41,453 nt of DNA from a virus. This document shows positions 13,255 through 20,904 of this stretch, in pieces. The DNA is taken from positions 1 through 41,453 of IMG/VR virus record IMGVR_UViG_3300024255_001751, one strand, 5' to 3'. The notes below the pieces were generated by a model. The model was not told where the DNA came from. It did not search any database and was given only the letters and a program-made list of their open reading frames with translations. Positions within the stretch are counted from its first letter, which is position 1, and each line of letters starts with the position of its first letter. Both the position numbers and the translations under genes were made by a program.

Positions 13255-14226
13255 ATGGAAGCACTCACTTTATGGAGCCTCGTAGGGTTCCTATTCGCAG
13301 CATACGCTGTAATTGCCAACGACTCAGTACAGACTCTCGGTACATGGATGGCATCAAACAATGAGAGATTCAACTACAAAACTTTATGGGGAGCAGCAAG
13401 TGCGGTGTTACTTGCAACCTTATGGTATGGTTGGAGTGTAAATGGTGGCGACATCAGTTACGGAAGACTTAACAAGATACCCTGGCAAGAAGTACAATGG
13501 TATCATGCAGCCGCGCCTGCAATACTTGTTGCACTAACACGTTTAGGTGTACCAGTATCAACTTCGTTCTTGGTCTTATCAGTATTTGCTTCAACTTTCG
13601 TGTTGGAGAAAATGCTTATGAAATCAATAATGGGTTACGGTGTAGCCGCAGGTTTTGCATACATGGTATGGTTTGCTATAACAAAGTATGCAAACAGTTG
13701 GTTTGACGAAACGAAACCAGTAAGCGAAGAGAACAAGAAGTTTTGGCGCATTGCACAATGGATAGCAACTGGTGGCTTGTGGTGGACATGGCTTAGTCAT
13801 GACATGGCAAACATCGCTGTATTCCTACCACGTGTAATTCCTGTGGACTTAATGTTCCTAATCAGTTTTGTATTTGTAGCAGGTATGTTCTTTATGTTTA
13901 GAGAACGAGGTGGTAAGATACAACAAATTGTTCTAGAGAAGCATAATACAAAATATGTAAGATCAGCAACACTGATTGACTTATTCTACTGGTTGTGCTT
14001 GTACTTCTTCAAAGAGCTCAACGATATTCCTATGAGTACAACTTGGGTATTTGTTGGTCTACTTGCAGGACGTGAACTAGCAATGGCTACATACTATGGT
14101 AAGCAAAAAACTAAGAGTGTGTTTCCACTAGTGGCAAAGGACTTTGGAAAGATGATGGTTGGACTTGGTGCTTCGGTAGCATTGGTTCTTATGATACATT
14201 ATATTATTCTACCAAACGGACTATAA
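13255..14226 (+). CDS. PiT-family-like inorganic phosphate permease
   Basis: The 323-aa protein has 8-10 hydrophobic helices and the internal two-fold pattern of PiT transporters. The first half carries ANDSVQTLGT (residues 21-30) and PVSTSF (100-105). The second half carries HDMANI (182-187) and DIPMSTTW (257-264). In PiT proteins these are the GANDVAN and PVSTTH phosphate-site motifs; here they are divergent. PiT carriers import phosphate with H+ or Na+. The protein is shorter than cellular PitA, which has a large loop. The gene has its own leader RNA and ends at a strong terminator. The family call is probable; the substrate is inferred. Confidence 0.65.
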   Translation: MEALTLWSLVGFLFAAYAVIANDSVQTLGTWMASNNERFNYKTLWGAASAVLLATLWYGWSVNGGDISYGRLNKIPWQEVQWYHAAAPAILVALTRLGVPVSTSFLVLSVFASTFVLEKMLMKSIMGYGVAAGFAYMVWFAITKYANSWFDETKPVSEENKKFWRIAQWIATGGLWWTWLSHDMANIAVFLPRVIPVDLMFLISFVFVAGMFFMFRERGGKIQQIVLEKHNTKYVRSATLIDLFYWLCLYFFKELNDIPMSTTWVFVGLLAGRELAMATYYGKQKTKSVFPLVAKDFGKMMVGLGASVALVLMIHYIILPNGL

Positions 14227-14240
14227 TCCACAACAAAAAT

Positions 14241-14265
14241 AAAAAGACGTTTCGGCGTCTTTTTT
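14241..14265 (+). terminator. rho-independent terminator
   Basis: AAAAAGACG-TTTCGG-CGTCTTTTTT forms a stem with an A/U-rich base and a T-run, 15 bases after the permease stop. Confidence 0.9.
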
Positions 14266-14266
14266 C

Positions 14267-14295
14267 TTGACTTTTAAATCGTTTGTATATATACT
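14267..14295 (+). promoter_or_regulatory. sigma70-type promoter for prs
   Basis: TTGACT (14267-14272), a 17-bp spacer and TATACT (14290-14295), immediately downstream of the terminator. Confidence 0.8.
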
Positions 14296-14347
14296 ATACA
14301 GACACTAACAAATTAACTATCCGCAAAGGAAAGGACACAGTTTGAAG

Positions 14348-15280
14348 ATGAAAATAATCGCAGGTAATAGCAATAGGGCATTAGCACAAGATATTGCAGA
14401 ACACTGTTTTGCTGGACTGGTACCAGCTACAATATCAACATTTGCAGACGGAGAAACAAGCGTCGAGTTTGAAGAAAACGTTAGAGGCGAGGATGTGTTT
14501 ATTATACAAAGTACATCATCACCTGTAAATGATAGTTTAATGGAATTGCTTATTATGATTGATGCGGCAAGACGATCAAGTGCTAGTCGTATTACTGCTG
14601 TTATTCCTTACTTTGGTTATGCTAGACAAGATCGTAAGAGTGCAAGTCGTACTCCTATTACAGCAAAACTAGTTGCTAACCTATTAACAACATCAGGCGC
14701 AGATAGAATCCTTACAATGGATTTACATGCAGGACAGATACAAGGTTTCTTTGATATTCCAGTGGACGATTTAACAAGCCGTAAAGTATTTGCTAAAGAC
14801 ATCAAGTATAAAGTTAACACAGAAGAGCCAACAGTATTTGTATCACCAGATGCAGGTGGTGCTGTTAGAGCTCGTAAGTTTGCAGACATGTTCCATGGAG
14901 ACATTGCTATTGTAGACAAGCGTAGGCCTGAAGCAGGCAAGAGCGAAGTAATGGCACTGATTGGTGATGTTGAAGGCAAACATGCTATTCTAGTTGACGA
15001 CATTGTTGACTCAGGCGGAACATTATGTAGTGCGGCCAAAGCAATTATGGACGCAGGTGCATTGTCAGTTCGTGCTTATATTACACATGGTGTATTGTCA
15101 GGCGAAGCATGTAACAAGGTTGAAAAGAGTGTGTTAGAGGAGTTAGTAGTTACAGATAGTATCAACGATCGTTGTCCTAAGAACTGTAAAAAGACACGAC
15201 AGGTTAGTGTCGCGCCTTTATTTGGTGAAGCAATCCGTAGAGTATCAAACGAAGAAAGCGTTAGTAGTTTATTTTCCTAA
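14348..15280 (+). CDS. prs: ribose-phosphate pyrophosphokinase (PRPP synthetase)
   Basis: The 310-aa enzyme makes PRPP from ribose 5-phosphate and ATP, feeding purine, pyrimidine and NAD synthesis. Landmarks are [16 protein letters not shown] near the N-terminus, the flexible loop [12 protein letters not shown], the DAGG-x-R phosphate region, and the PRPP loop [10 protein letters not shown]. Length matches the family (about 310-315). ATG at 14348 is assumed; an in-frame TTG at 14342 has better spacing to AAGGA. It has its own promoter and converges with the lipase gene, overlapping it by 12 bases. Confidence 0.95.
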   Translation: MKIIAGNSNRALAQDIAEHCFAGLVPATISTFADGETSVEFEENVRGEDVFIIQSTSSPVNDSLMELLIMIDAARRSSASRITAVIPYFGYARQDRKSASRTPITAKLVANLLTTSGADRILTMDLHAGQIQGFFDIPVDDLTSRKVFAKDIKYKVNTEEPTVFVSPDAGGAVRARKFADMFHGDIAIVDKRRPEAGKSEVMALIGDVEGKHAILVDDIVDSGGTLCSAAKAIMDAGALSVRAYITHGVLSGEACNKVEKSVLEELVVTDSINDRCPKNCKKTRQVSVAPLFGEAIRRVSNEESVSSLFS

Positions 15281-16036
15281 CGCTGTTTCAATGTGTTTGA
15301 TGTATTCGTCAATGCTGTGATCACTAAATGAGTCAACCTTACCAGCCTTAAGTCCCATCCATAAACCGCGGAACTTATCTTTGATACGTTGCCAAGAATT
15401 TAAGTTACGAACGTTGCCATAGGCGTTGATGTAGTGTTTAGTGCCATGATGCTTATAACCCATAAACGATGGAGGAACTGTAGTAACAATATCATTATTG
15501 TTTCTCCATCTATGGTGTTCAACACATAGGCTATCACAATATCCTTTCCAGCCTACACGAGGTGATCCATATGTGTAAAGCTCTATTGGATCATTAAGGT
15601 CGATATTATGTCTGCAACGACTTGCCATTATAGTAGCCATTGCCGCCCCTAAACTATGTCCGGTGAACCAAAGTGTCTTAGTAACATTTGTTTTACGTAA
15701 AACATCTTCTTCAACCATTGGCCATAGTTCATCAACTTCTGCTTTGAAACCTCTGTGTACACGACTCATGGTTTCTGCAAGAACTGGTAGGGCTTTTAGA
15801 TCTGCCTTGATATCATTAAACTCTGCGGGTTGTGTTCCTCTGCAAGCAATTACTAGATCAGTCTTATTCATAAAGCGGTATGCTTGAGCTCCGTTTCTGT
15901 CATAAAACTCTGTTGTTGTAAATCCTAATTTTTTTGCTTGCTCTTTTGCTTCATCGAAGTTACAATATGCTACTTGTGATAGTTTCGCAAATAACAATGA
16001 ACGTTCGAGAAAGCCTAGTTTTTCTATACCTTGCAT
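15269..16036 (-). CDS. class 3 lipase-like alpha/beta hydrolase (255 aa)
   Basis: The nucleophile elbow GHSLGAA places Ser at residue 128. Asp182 (NDIVTTVPP) and His240 (FSDHS) complete the catalytic triad in the order of fungal-type class 3 lipases, and ACRGT (64-68) supplies the oxyanion side. No signal peptide is seen, so it is cytoplasmic unless exported by other means. It might hydrolyse host glycerolipids, for lysis or for fatty acid release; that is inference. GGAGGG precedes the ATG, and an AATAAATA octamer lies upstream on the same strand. Confidence 0.88.
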   Translation of the reverse strand: MQGIEKLGFLERSLLFAKLSQVAYCNFDEAKEQAKKLGFTTTEFYDRNGAQAYRFMNKTDLVIACRGTQPAEFNDIKADLKALPVLAETMSRVHRGFKAEVDELWPMVEEDVLRKTNVTKTLWFTGHSLGAAMATIMASRCRHNIDLNDPIELYTYGSPRVGWKGYCDSLCVEHHRWRNNNDIVTTVPPSFMGYKHHGTKHYINAYGNVRNLNSWQRIKDKFRGLWMGLKAGKVDSFSDHSIDEYIKHIETALGK

Positions 16037-16059
16037 GGGTGCCCTCCATTATGTACAGT

Positions 16060-16067
16060 TATTTATT
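16060..16067 (-). promoter_or_regulatory. late-promoter-like octamer AATAAATA (leftward)
   Basis: AATAAATA on the minus strand lies 24 bases before the lipase start, followed by a leader with GGAGGG. Confidence 0.5.
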
Positions 16068-16076
16068 GTTATTGTA

Positions 16077-16084
16077 ACTAAATA
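16077..16084 (+). promoter_or_regulatory. late-promoter variant ACTAAATA
   Basis: ACTAAATA lies 21 bases before the gene at 16105. The same variant occurs at 30487 and 31207, each time in a gene leader. Confidence 0.4.
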
Positions 16085-16104
16085 CACATATAGGAATTAG
16101 AATA

Positions 16105-16368
16105 ATGCGTAAGAAAACACGAAGCATACTAGAAGAACTTAATAACTTAGGTAAACCTAAGAATGATGACCTTCTAATTGAAGCAACGGCAAGTAACATA
16201 ATTGAAAGCTCTATTAATTTGCTTAATATGATTCACCGTGTTTACGATCAAGACAATGCCGCTGAATTAGAAAGACGTTTTCTTAATAGTATTAGATCTG
16301 GCGACCCTAGAAAGTTTAAAAGAAGCATATCAAGAATTATTGAAGGAAAAAATAATGATACTGAATGA
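16105..16368 (+). CDS. small helical phage protein (87 aa)
   Basis: The product starts MRKKTRSILEELNNLGKPK, followed by IIESSINLLNMIHRVYDQD and RRFLNSIRSGDPRKFKRSI. These are three helices with charged faces. I recall relatives among T4-like cyanophage late proteins. The first gene of the rightward late cluster, it overlaps the next frame by 14 bases. The N-terminal RSILEEL followed by N resembles, but does not clearly match, the tagged proteins nearby. Function unknown. Confidence 0.7.
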   Translation: MRKKTRSILEELNNLGKPKNDDLLIEATASNIIESSINLLNMIHRVYDQDNAAELERRFLNSIRSGDPRKFKRSISRIIEGKNNDTE

Positions 16369-17122
16369 AGGTGGAAACATATTCCAAGGTACAGAACCGT
16401 TTGATCATAAGATAATACCTGCTATGATGAAACAAATTAACTCTGTAACAACTAAAACAGGTGCCAAAGCATTACCAATTGGATCAGGAGCATCACCTAC
16501 ACCAGGTAAGATAAGCGGCGACCTTGATATGATTATTGACGCTGGAGCATTGTTTAAGCATTTTAATGTTACAACTCCTAAAGATGCAAGAATAGAATTA
16601 GAAAAGTTATTTCAACAAGCAGGATATGAAACAAAACGTAGCGGAACAAGTGTCCATGTTAAAACAACAGCAGGCAAAGCAGCACAGCAAGTTGACATAA
16701 TGGTTGTTGCCAATGGCGACACAGCACAAAAGTTTCACGTTCATGACATACCAAAAGGTTCACCGTATAAAGGTGTACACAAGCAAATACTAATTGCAGA
16801 CCTAGCAAAGAATACAAAGAATGAAAATCATCCAGAAGGCATGAAGTGGAGTGCATACAAAGGATTATTAGATCGTAGAGATGATGCTATGATATCTAAT
16901 AACTTAGATGAAATTGCCAAGATACTTTTAGGTGGTGATGCCAAAGCAAAAGACTTAGCATCAGTTGAAGCAATGGTTGCTAAAAGTCCTAGGGCTAAAG
17001 ACCTAGTAGACAAGCAAGAACAAAACGAGTTTGCTGACACACCATGGAAGAAATCAAAAGTAGCTGTAGAAACATTAGGTGAAAAACAACTACGTAGATT
17101 AAAAGAGTTACTTCCGCGATGA
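16355..17122 (+). CDS. nucleotidyltransferase-fold protein (255 aa)
   Basis: Residues 40-62 contain GSGASPTPGKISGDLDMIID, a glycine-rich loop followed by D-x-D, the signature of pol-beta-type nucleotidyltransferases. A third acidic residue is available in QQVDIMVV. The start is ATG 16355 with GAAGG eight bases upstream; an upstream TTG is in frame. The N-terminus MILNEGGNIF is shared by phage relatives as I recall. The ATG of the ligase-like gene overlaps its stop (ATGA). Tailing, capping or end-repair of nucleic acid is possible; substrate unknown. Confidence 0.65.
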   Translation: MILNEGGNIFQGTEPFDHKIIPAMMKQINSVTTKTGAKALPIGSGASPTPGKISGDLDMIIDAGALFKHFNVTTPKDARIELEKLFQQAGYETKRSGTSVHVKTTAGKAAQQVDIMVVANGDTAQKFHVHDIPKGSPYKGVHKQILIADLAKNTKNENHPEGMKWSAYKGLLDRRDDAMISNNLDEIAKILLGGDAKAKDLASVEAMVAKSPRAKDLVDKQEQNEFADTPWKKSKVAVETLGEKQLRRLKELLPR

Positions 17123-18210
17123 GATTTACAGAGTTTAGACATACGTTAACAGAAGCGGCCAAAGTTGGTAGAGAATATCAGCACTTGGAAGACCTTGTAT
17201 TTGTTAACGGGTCTCAAGGCGCACTTAAAGCCGCTGACGTACTAGACAACTTAGGAACTGATAGTTCAGATGTTGCAATCAAATGGGACGGTAATCCTAC
17301 TATCTATTGGGGTAGAGAAAATGACGGAACATTTGTAATGGTAGGTAAAAACGGCTGGGGCAGAAACAAAAGTAAGAGTGCAGAAGACCTTGCTAACTTT
17401 ATTAAGAACTCAGGTAAAGGTGAAGAGTGGCGCGAAAAGTTTGGTAATGATATGGGTACAATTTTTAATGTACTTAAGAATGCAACTCCGCCAAGTGTAA
17501 ATCAATATGTGTATGGTGATTTATTATATTATCCTGGTAAGCCGTATATAATTAACGACGGCAAAATACAATTTACACCTAACAAAGTTACATATACTGT
17601 AGATGCAAACAGTGACATAGGCAAACGTATTGCACAAAGTAAAGTAGGTGTTACTGTACACACACGTTACGATGAATTTGGCGACAAAGCAGGACAACCT
17701 ATACAACAAACAGGCGAATTAAATAATAAAGATGTTGTTGTGCTAGGACAAACATATGTTTCACATCAACCTGAAGTTAATACAAAAGAAACAGATAAAA
17801 TACGTAAGCAAGTAAATGCCCATGCAGGCCACATAGATAAGTTCTTAGCGGGTACACAGGGATTAAGTAATCCAGCACAAATCATTTACACCTATATGAA
17901 TCATATGACTCGCACACGACAAATAGATAATATAGAAAACGGATTTTTTGATTGGCTTAAAACAAGCAAAGTTAGTCAAGGACAACAGGCAAAACTAGCG
18001 GCAATGAATGAAAGCAATCCAGAGGCATTGCCAGCAATCTTTAGTTTAGTAAAACAAATAATGATTGCAAAGGATGATGTCATTACACAACTAGACGGAG
18101 CAGATGCAGATATCAAAGCATCGACAGGCGATGAGCAAGGCGGCGAAGGTTACGTTGCTCAAAAGTCAAAAATAAAACTGGTTCCACGAACTAGGTGGCA
18201 ACCAAACTAA
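17119..18210 (+). CDS. nucleic-acid ligase-like adenylyltransferase (DUF6267-like, 363 aa)
   Basis: Residues 53-60 read AIKWDGNP, matching the K-x-D-G nucleotidyl-lysine motif of DNA/RNA ligases and capping enzymes. YGDLL (motif IIIa position) and a C-terminal EGYVAQKSKIKLV (motifs IV/V: EG-x-V and K-x-K) complete the set. I recall the layout from a phage family annotated DUF6267. The N-terminus MRFTEFRHTLTEA looks like a capsid-targeting sequence with an L-T-E cleavage site, so the enzyme may be packaged. It is coupled to the nucleotidyltransferase upstream. Ligase activity is inferred, not shown. Confidence 0.65.
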   Translation: MRFTEFRHTLTEAAKVGREYQHLEDLVFVNGSQGALKAADVLDNLGTDSSDVAIKWDGNPTIYWGRENDGTFVMVGKNGWGRNKSKSAEDLANFIKNSGKGEEWREKFGNDMGTIFNVLKNATPPSVNQYVYGDLLYYPGKPYIINDGKIQFTPNKVTYTVDANSDIGKRIAQSKVGVTVHTRYDEFGDKAGQPIQQTGELNNKDVVVLGQTYVSHQPEVNTKETDKIRKQVNAHAGHIDKFLAGTQGLSNPAQIIYTYMNHMTRTRQIDNIENGFFDWLKTSKVSQGQQAKLAAMNESNPEALPAIFSLVKQIMIAKDDVITQLDGADADIKASTGDEQGGEGYVAQKSKIKLVPRTRWQPN

Positions 18211-18223
18211 AAGGAAAAATAAA

Positions 18224-18592
18224 ATGAAAATTAATGAATTAATTTTAGAAGCAGACTTTGATATGGATTACCGTCCAGGTCTTGATCCGCATGGATCAGA
18301 ATTAGACAAAGACGATGATAGTGTAGCGGTCAAACTTAAAGGTGAGCCTATGCAAGTCCAGCTTATGAGAATTGAAGATTCAGAAGAAGACGACGATATT
18401 AAAAATCCTGTAAGAAGTGTTGTAACTTCAGACAACGAGAAGATTAGAGTTGAACGTCCTGAAGCTGTAGCAATACTTAAAGCACTTAAGAGCCCAACAG
18501 GTAAGCCACAACAAAAACTACAACTTCAACAGAAAATTCAAGACTCAGCAGGGTTAATCAGCATTCTTAATATCTTACGCAAGAAGAAGTAA
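18224..18592 (+). CDS. CTS-tagged acidic late protein (122 aa)
   Basis: The N-terminus MKINELILEADF fits the shared tag with a cleavage-type I-L-E site before Ala. The body is acidic (EEDDDIK, LDKDDDS) then basic and helical (QQKLQLQQKIQDSAGLISIL) with a KKK end. AAGGA precedes the ATG. It lies between the ligase-like gene and the 18592 gene, which overlaps its stop (TAATG). A packaged or scaffold-associated protein is possible. No known domain. Confidence 0.65.
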   Translation: MKINELILEADFDMDYRPGLDPHGSELDKDDDSVAVKLKGEPMQVQLMRIEDSEEDDDIKNPVRSVVTSDNEKIRVERPEAVAILKALKSPTGKPQQKLQLQQKIQDSAGLISILNILRKKK

Positions 18593-18966
18593 TGGACTTT
18601 CTTAGAGCATTGGAAAACAATACTGAGATACAGCCTGACAAAGAGTCAGCTGAGTTACTCGGTAAGTTAGAAGAACTACAATTAGTTTTTAACGATCTAG
18701 AAGAGCTAGATGAAGGCGCATTTGACCGCATTGAAAAGCGTGTCGAAGCAAGAGACCTAGCTCTGTATAGAATGATTGTAGGTCAACGTAATATGATGCT
18801 CACTAAAAAGTTCTTAGAACTAGCACTTGCTGGCAAAAGCGTACCTAGCACAATGGTAAAAGGCTTTGTTCCTGCACTAGAAATGCTGGATGATATCGTT
18901 ACAGCAGGCCCAGGATATGTTCAAATGCTTAAATTACTCCATCAAAGAGCCAAAAAAGGCTCATAA
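18592..18966 (+). CDS. helical late protein (124 aa)
   Basis: MDFLRALENN begins an almost wholly helical protein (LLGKLEELQLVFNDLEEL, then RIEKRVEARDLALYRMIV) that ends in basic LLHQRAKKGS. It is translationally coupled to the gene before it. MDFLRALE resembles the L-x-E tag weakly. It is the last gene before a late promoter at 18988. Family not recognised; a virion or assembly protein by context. Confidence 0.65.
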   Translation: MDFLRALENNTEIQPDKESAELLGKLEELQLVFNDLEELDEGAFDRIEKRVEARDLALYRMIVGQRNMMLTKKFLELALAGKSVPSTMVKGFVPALEMLDDIVTAGPGYVQMLKLLHQRAKKGS

Positions 18967-18987
18967 TCAACATTTTTTATAAAAAAA

Positions 18988-19022
18988 GATAAATAATAAT
19001 AAGCACTCCGAGGAGCTCGGAG
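18988..19022 (+). promoter_or_regulatory. late promoter plus 5' stem-loop
   Basis: GATAAATA (18988-18995) is followed eleven bases later by a perfect GC-rich hairpin CTCCGAG-GAG-CTCGGAG (19006-19022), near the expected 5' end of the message. The gene starts at 19059 after AAAGGAG. A stable 5' stem is a known way to protect abundant mRNAs. Confidence 0.7.
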
Positions 19023-19058
19023 CGTGTCATTAGATATTATATTTAAAGGAGAAATAAA

Positions 19059-19433
19059 ATGGCAACACAAGCAAAAGTAAATGGTTTAACAACCGCAGGT
19101 AGTTTTTATGGATATGATCCAATCATCCTTAAGATTACAGGAACAAACGTAGCAACAGCAGATACAGCATCTGTAGACGGCGTAGCAGCTTTTACACAAG
19201 GTAACCTTTCAAAAGCAATTAGTGCAATTCAAACACAAATGAGCGTTGTACACGTTGGCGAAAGAGCTAACAACATTGTATGTGTAATGGTTGACTCAGC
19301 AACAGCAAACGCATATGTTTCAGCTAACACTGACACAGACGTAGCAGCAGCTGTTAAAGCATTAGTAGATACAGCAACAGGTGTAACATCAACTGTAGCA
19401 GCTATCACACTAACAGCAGGCGACTTAGCATAA
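19059..19433 (+). CDS. probable abundant virion protein (124 aa)
   Basis: The product starts MATQAKVNGLTTAGSFYGYDP and is rich in Ala, Thr and Val with many short strands. It has no cysteine-rich or catalytic motif. It stands alone between a strong late promoter with a 5' hairpin and a strong terminator, which suggests high, separate expression as for a capsid decoration or tail component. I recall similar MATQAK-type small structural proteins in marine T4-like phages but cannot assign the part of the virion. Confidence 0.7.
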   Translation: MATQAKVNGLTTAGSFYGYDPIILKITGTNVATADTASVDGVAAFTQGNLSKAISAIQTQMSVVHVGERANNIVCVMVDSATANAYVSANTDTDVAAAVKALVDTATGVTSTVAAITLTAGDLA

Positions 19434-19482
19434 GAATTCCTAGCTACCTTTAGGAACCGTGATGTTATAAAGGCGTCACATC

Positions 19483-19514
19483 AAAAGGCTCACTTTTTAA
19501 GTGGGCCTTTTTTT
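19483..19514 (+). terminator. strong rho-independent terminator
   Basis: AAAAGGCTCACTT-TTT-AAGTGGGCCTTTT pairs over 13 bp with one G-U, then a T-run. Two weaker hairpins precede it, at 19437-19456 (TTCCTA/TAGGAA) and around 19460-19482. Confidence 0.9.
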
Positions 19515-19913
19515 ATGGCTATAAGTATTAACATGCGTTTTATATTAAAAACTTTAGTAGATATTACACCAACCTATGCTCGTAGAACTGAGGATAGATA
19601 CATGTACAATCAACACCAAAACTATATGACAGTAGTTAATACACTAGGGTTGCGTAGTAATCCATTATCTGTTGTTGTTACAGAAGAAATAGAGTCTACA
19701 AAATACTTTGGCTCAACTTACACAGGTGAACAAAAAGTTTGGACAATTGAGTTTGAAATAGAACGTGAAGGAAGTTTAGAAGTACCTATGTTAAAAGAAG
19801 ACTTTAATTTAGTGCCCTTTATACGTGGGTTGAGTGAATCTGTAGAGCTTGATAATTCCATTTTTCAATCAACTAATAAGAAGTATAAGAACATATATTT
19901 TGAACAGATATGA
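19515..19913 (+). CDS. conserved late hypothetical protein (132 aa)
   Basis: The frame begins directly after the terminator T-run with no SD sequence. MAISINMRFILKTLVDITPT may instead start at the second Met (19533). The protein is beta-rich with RTEDRYMYNQHQNYMT in the middle and FNLVPFIRGLSESVEL near the end. I recall relatives with RFI-x-K-LVDIT in T4-like cyanophages. Translation probably depends on read-through of the upstream terminator, so expression may be low. Function unknown. Confidence 0.65.
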   Translation: MAISINMRFILKTLVDITPTYARRTEDRYMYNQHQNYMTVVNTLGLRSNPLSVVVTEEIESTKYFGSTYTGEQKVWTIEFEIEREGSLEVPMLKEDFNLVPFIRGLSESVELDNSIFQSTNKKYKNIYFEQI

Positions 19914-19919
19914 TAAATA
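19912..19919 (+). promoter_or_regulatory. T4-like late promoter GATAAATA
   Basis: GATAAATA overlaps the stop of the previous gene. The following leader of about 100 bases carries two tandem 13-bp repeats. Confidence 0.55.
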
Positions 19920-19944
19920 AAAGTATACAACAAAAGTATACAAC
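19919..19944 (+). repeat. tandem 13-bp repeat with GTATAC core
   Basis: AAAAGTATACAAC occurs twice head-to-tail just past the late promoter at 19912. Each unit contains the palindrome GTATAC. Confidence 0.8.
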
Positions 19945-20024
19945 AAAACAAACAGGCATCTATTTTAAGGCTAACTACGAGTTTACTTAACAAAATCCTT
20001 GAGCAGGATATACGGAGATAATAG

Positions 20025-20255
20025 ATGGCCACCAGCCTAGAAAAGAAAAACCTAGAAGCACACGTTGATTTATGTCAAGAAAGATATGAACAACTTGAAG
20101 CACGTCTTACTAAAATAGAAACCAAAGTAGAACACATTCATAAAGATATCACCGATGGGCAAAAGTCTATGACTAAAGTGCTTGTTGGCACAGCTGGCAC
20201 AATCGTTGCTGGTTTACTTTCCACAATAATCGTAATTTTATTAAACGTTAATTAA
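20025..20255 (+). CDS. holin-like coiled-coil/TM protein (76 aa)
   Basis: Residues 1-45 form a charged coiled coil (LEAHVDLCQERYEQLEARL, then KIETKVEHIHKDI). Residues 50-74 form one hydrophobic helix (VLVGTAGTIVAGLLSTIIVILL) at the C-terminus. This is the topology of XhlA/hemolysin-type holin accessory proteins. GGAG lies ahead of the ATG. SleB-type endolysin is far away at 32512, so a lysis role is inferred from topology alone; a tail or head membrane-contact protein is an alternative. Confidence 0.6.
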   Translation: MATSLEKKNLEAHVDLCQERYEQLEARLTKIETKVEHIHKDITDGQKSMTKVLVGTAGTIVAGLLSTIIVILLNVN

Positions 20256-20258
20256 TCC

Positions 20259-20266
20259 GATAAATA
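20259..20266 (+). promoter_or_regulatory. T4-like late promoter GATAAATA
   Basis: GATAAATA lies only six bases before the ATG at 20272, so the transcript leader would be very short or absent. Confidence 0.55.
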
Positions 20267-20271
20267 ACTAT

Positions 20272-20577
20272 ATGTTATTAAGAGAGATTACCTTACCGCT
20301 TGACGATCTAGAAGAAGCTAAAATGGCTTGGGCTAAACGTGGCAACAAAGTTGTTCGTAAGTTTAGATGTGCTGGCGGCAGACGACATGGACGTATTGTT
20401 TCTAATATTGCTCAGTGTTTTGCAAAGCCTGACATGAAGAAACGTTTAAAACTTAAAGTTACTAAAGCAAGGCTTGGTGCTAAAATGGCACGTAAGGCAC
20501 GTAAGACTAAAAGAGTAAGTTCAGCAAGTCGCAGAGTAGCAGCTCTTAATAAAGCAAGTAGACCAAAGAGATTATAA
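20272..20577 (+). CDS. CTS-tagged basic internal-type protein A (101 aa)
   Basis: The N-terminus MLLREITLPLDDLEEA ends in L-E-E before Ala, a gp21-type site. The rest is extremely Lys/Arg-rich: KRGNKVVRKFRCAGGRRHGR, then IVSNIAQC, then repeated K-A-R-x-K stretches. Two cysteines, spaced as in the next protein, may bind zinc. It is a paralogue of the 20577 gene, whose ATG overlaps its stop (TAATG). Likely role: DNA-binding internal head protein ejected with the genome. Relatives occur in T4-like cyanophages as I recall. Confidence 0.7.
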   Translation: MLLREITLPLDDLEEAKMAWAKRGNKVVRKFRCAGGRRHGRIVSNIAQCFAKPDMKKRLKLKVTKARLGAKMARKARKTKRVSSASRRVAALNKASRPKRL

Positions 20578-20903
20578 TGTACTTAAGAGAGTTGACAGAA
20601 ACAACTTCAATAGAAGAAGGAGCAACTAGCATTTACGGCCGTAAAGGCGGAAAGAATGTTCGTAAGTACAGATGCAACAGTGGTCCACGTAAAGGACGTA
20701 TTGTTGCAAAGATGGCAACATGCACAGCACCAAAGAGTATTAAGAAAGCAACTACTCTTAAGAAAGTAAAACGTGCTGGAGCAAAACGACAAGCGGTTAA
20801 GATAGCAAGAACAAAAAGAGCAAACCCTGCATCAAGCAGATTACCTAAAGTAAACAAGGGTATAAGAACTAGACGTAAACAGTCTAAGGCCAAGAGGATA
20901 TAA
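20577..20903 (+). CDS. CTS-tagged basic internal-type protein B (108 aa)
   Basis: MYLRELTETTSIEEGA has L-T-E and I-E-E candidate cleavage sites. The mature part aligns with protein A: GRKGGKNVRKYRCNSGPRKG, then RIVAKMATC, followed by a Lys/Arg-rich tail. The pair looks like a tandem duplication that has diverged. Very basic charge and the shared C-x(14-18)-C spacing suggest DNA or RNA binding. It is in a late operon with three more tagged genes. Confidence 0.7.
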   Translation: MYLRELTETTSIEEGATSIYGRKGGKNVRKYRCNSGPRKGRIVAKMATCTAPKSIKKATTLKKVKRAGAKRQAVKIARTKRANPASSRLPKVNKGIRTRRKQSKAKRI

Positions 20904-20904
20904 A

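Noticed and set aside
14617-15039. Reverse open frame inside prs
   Set aside because: prs is unambiguous here and the antisense protein has no recognisable feature.
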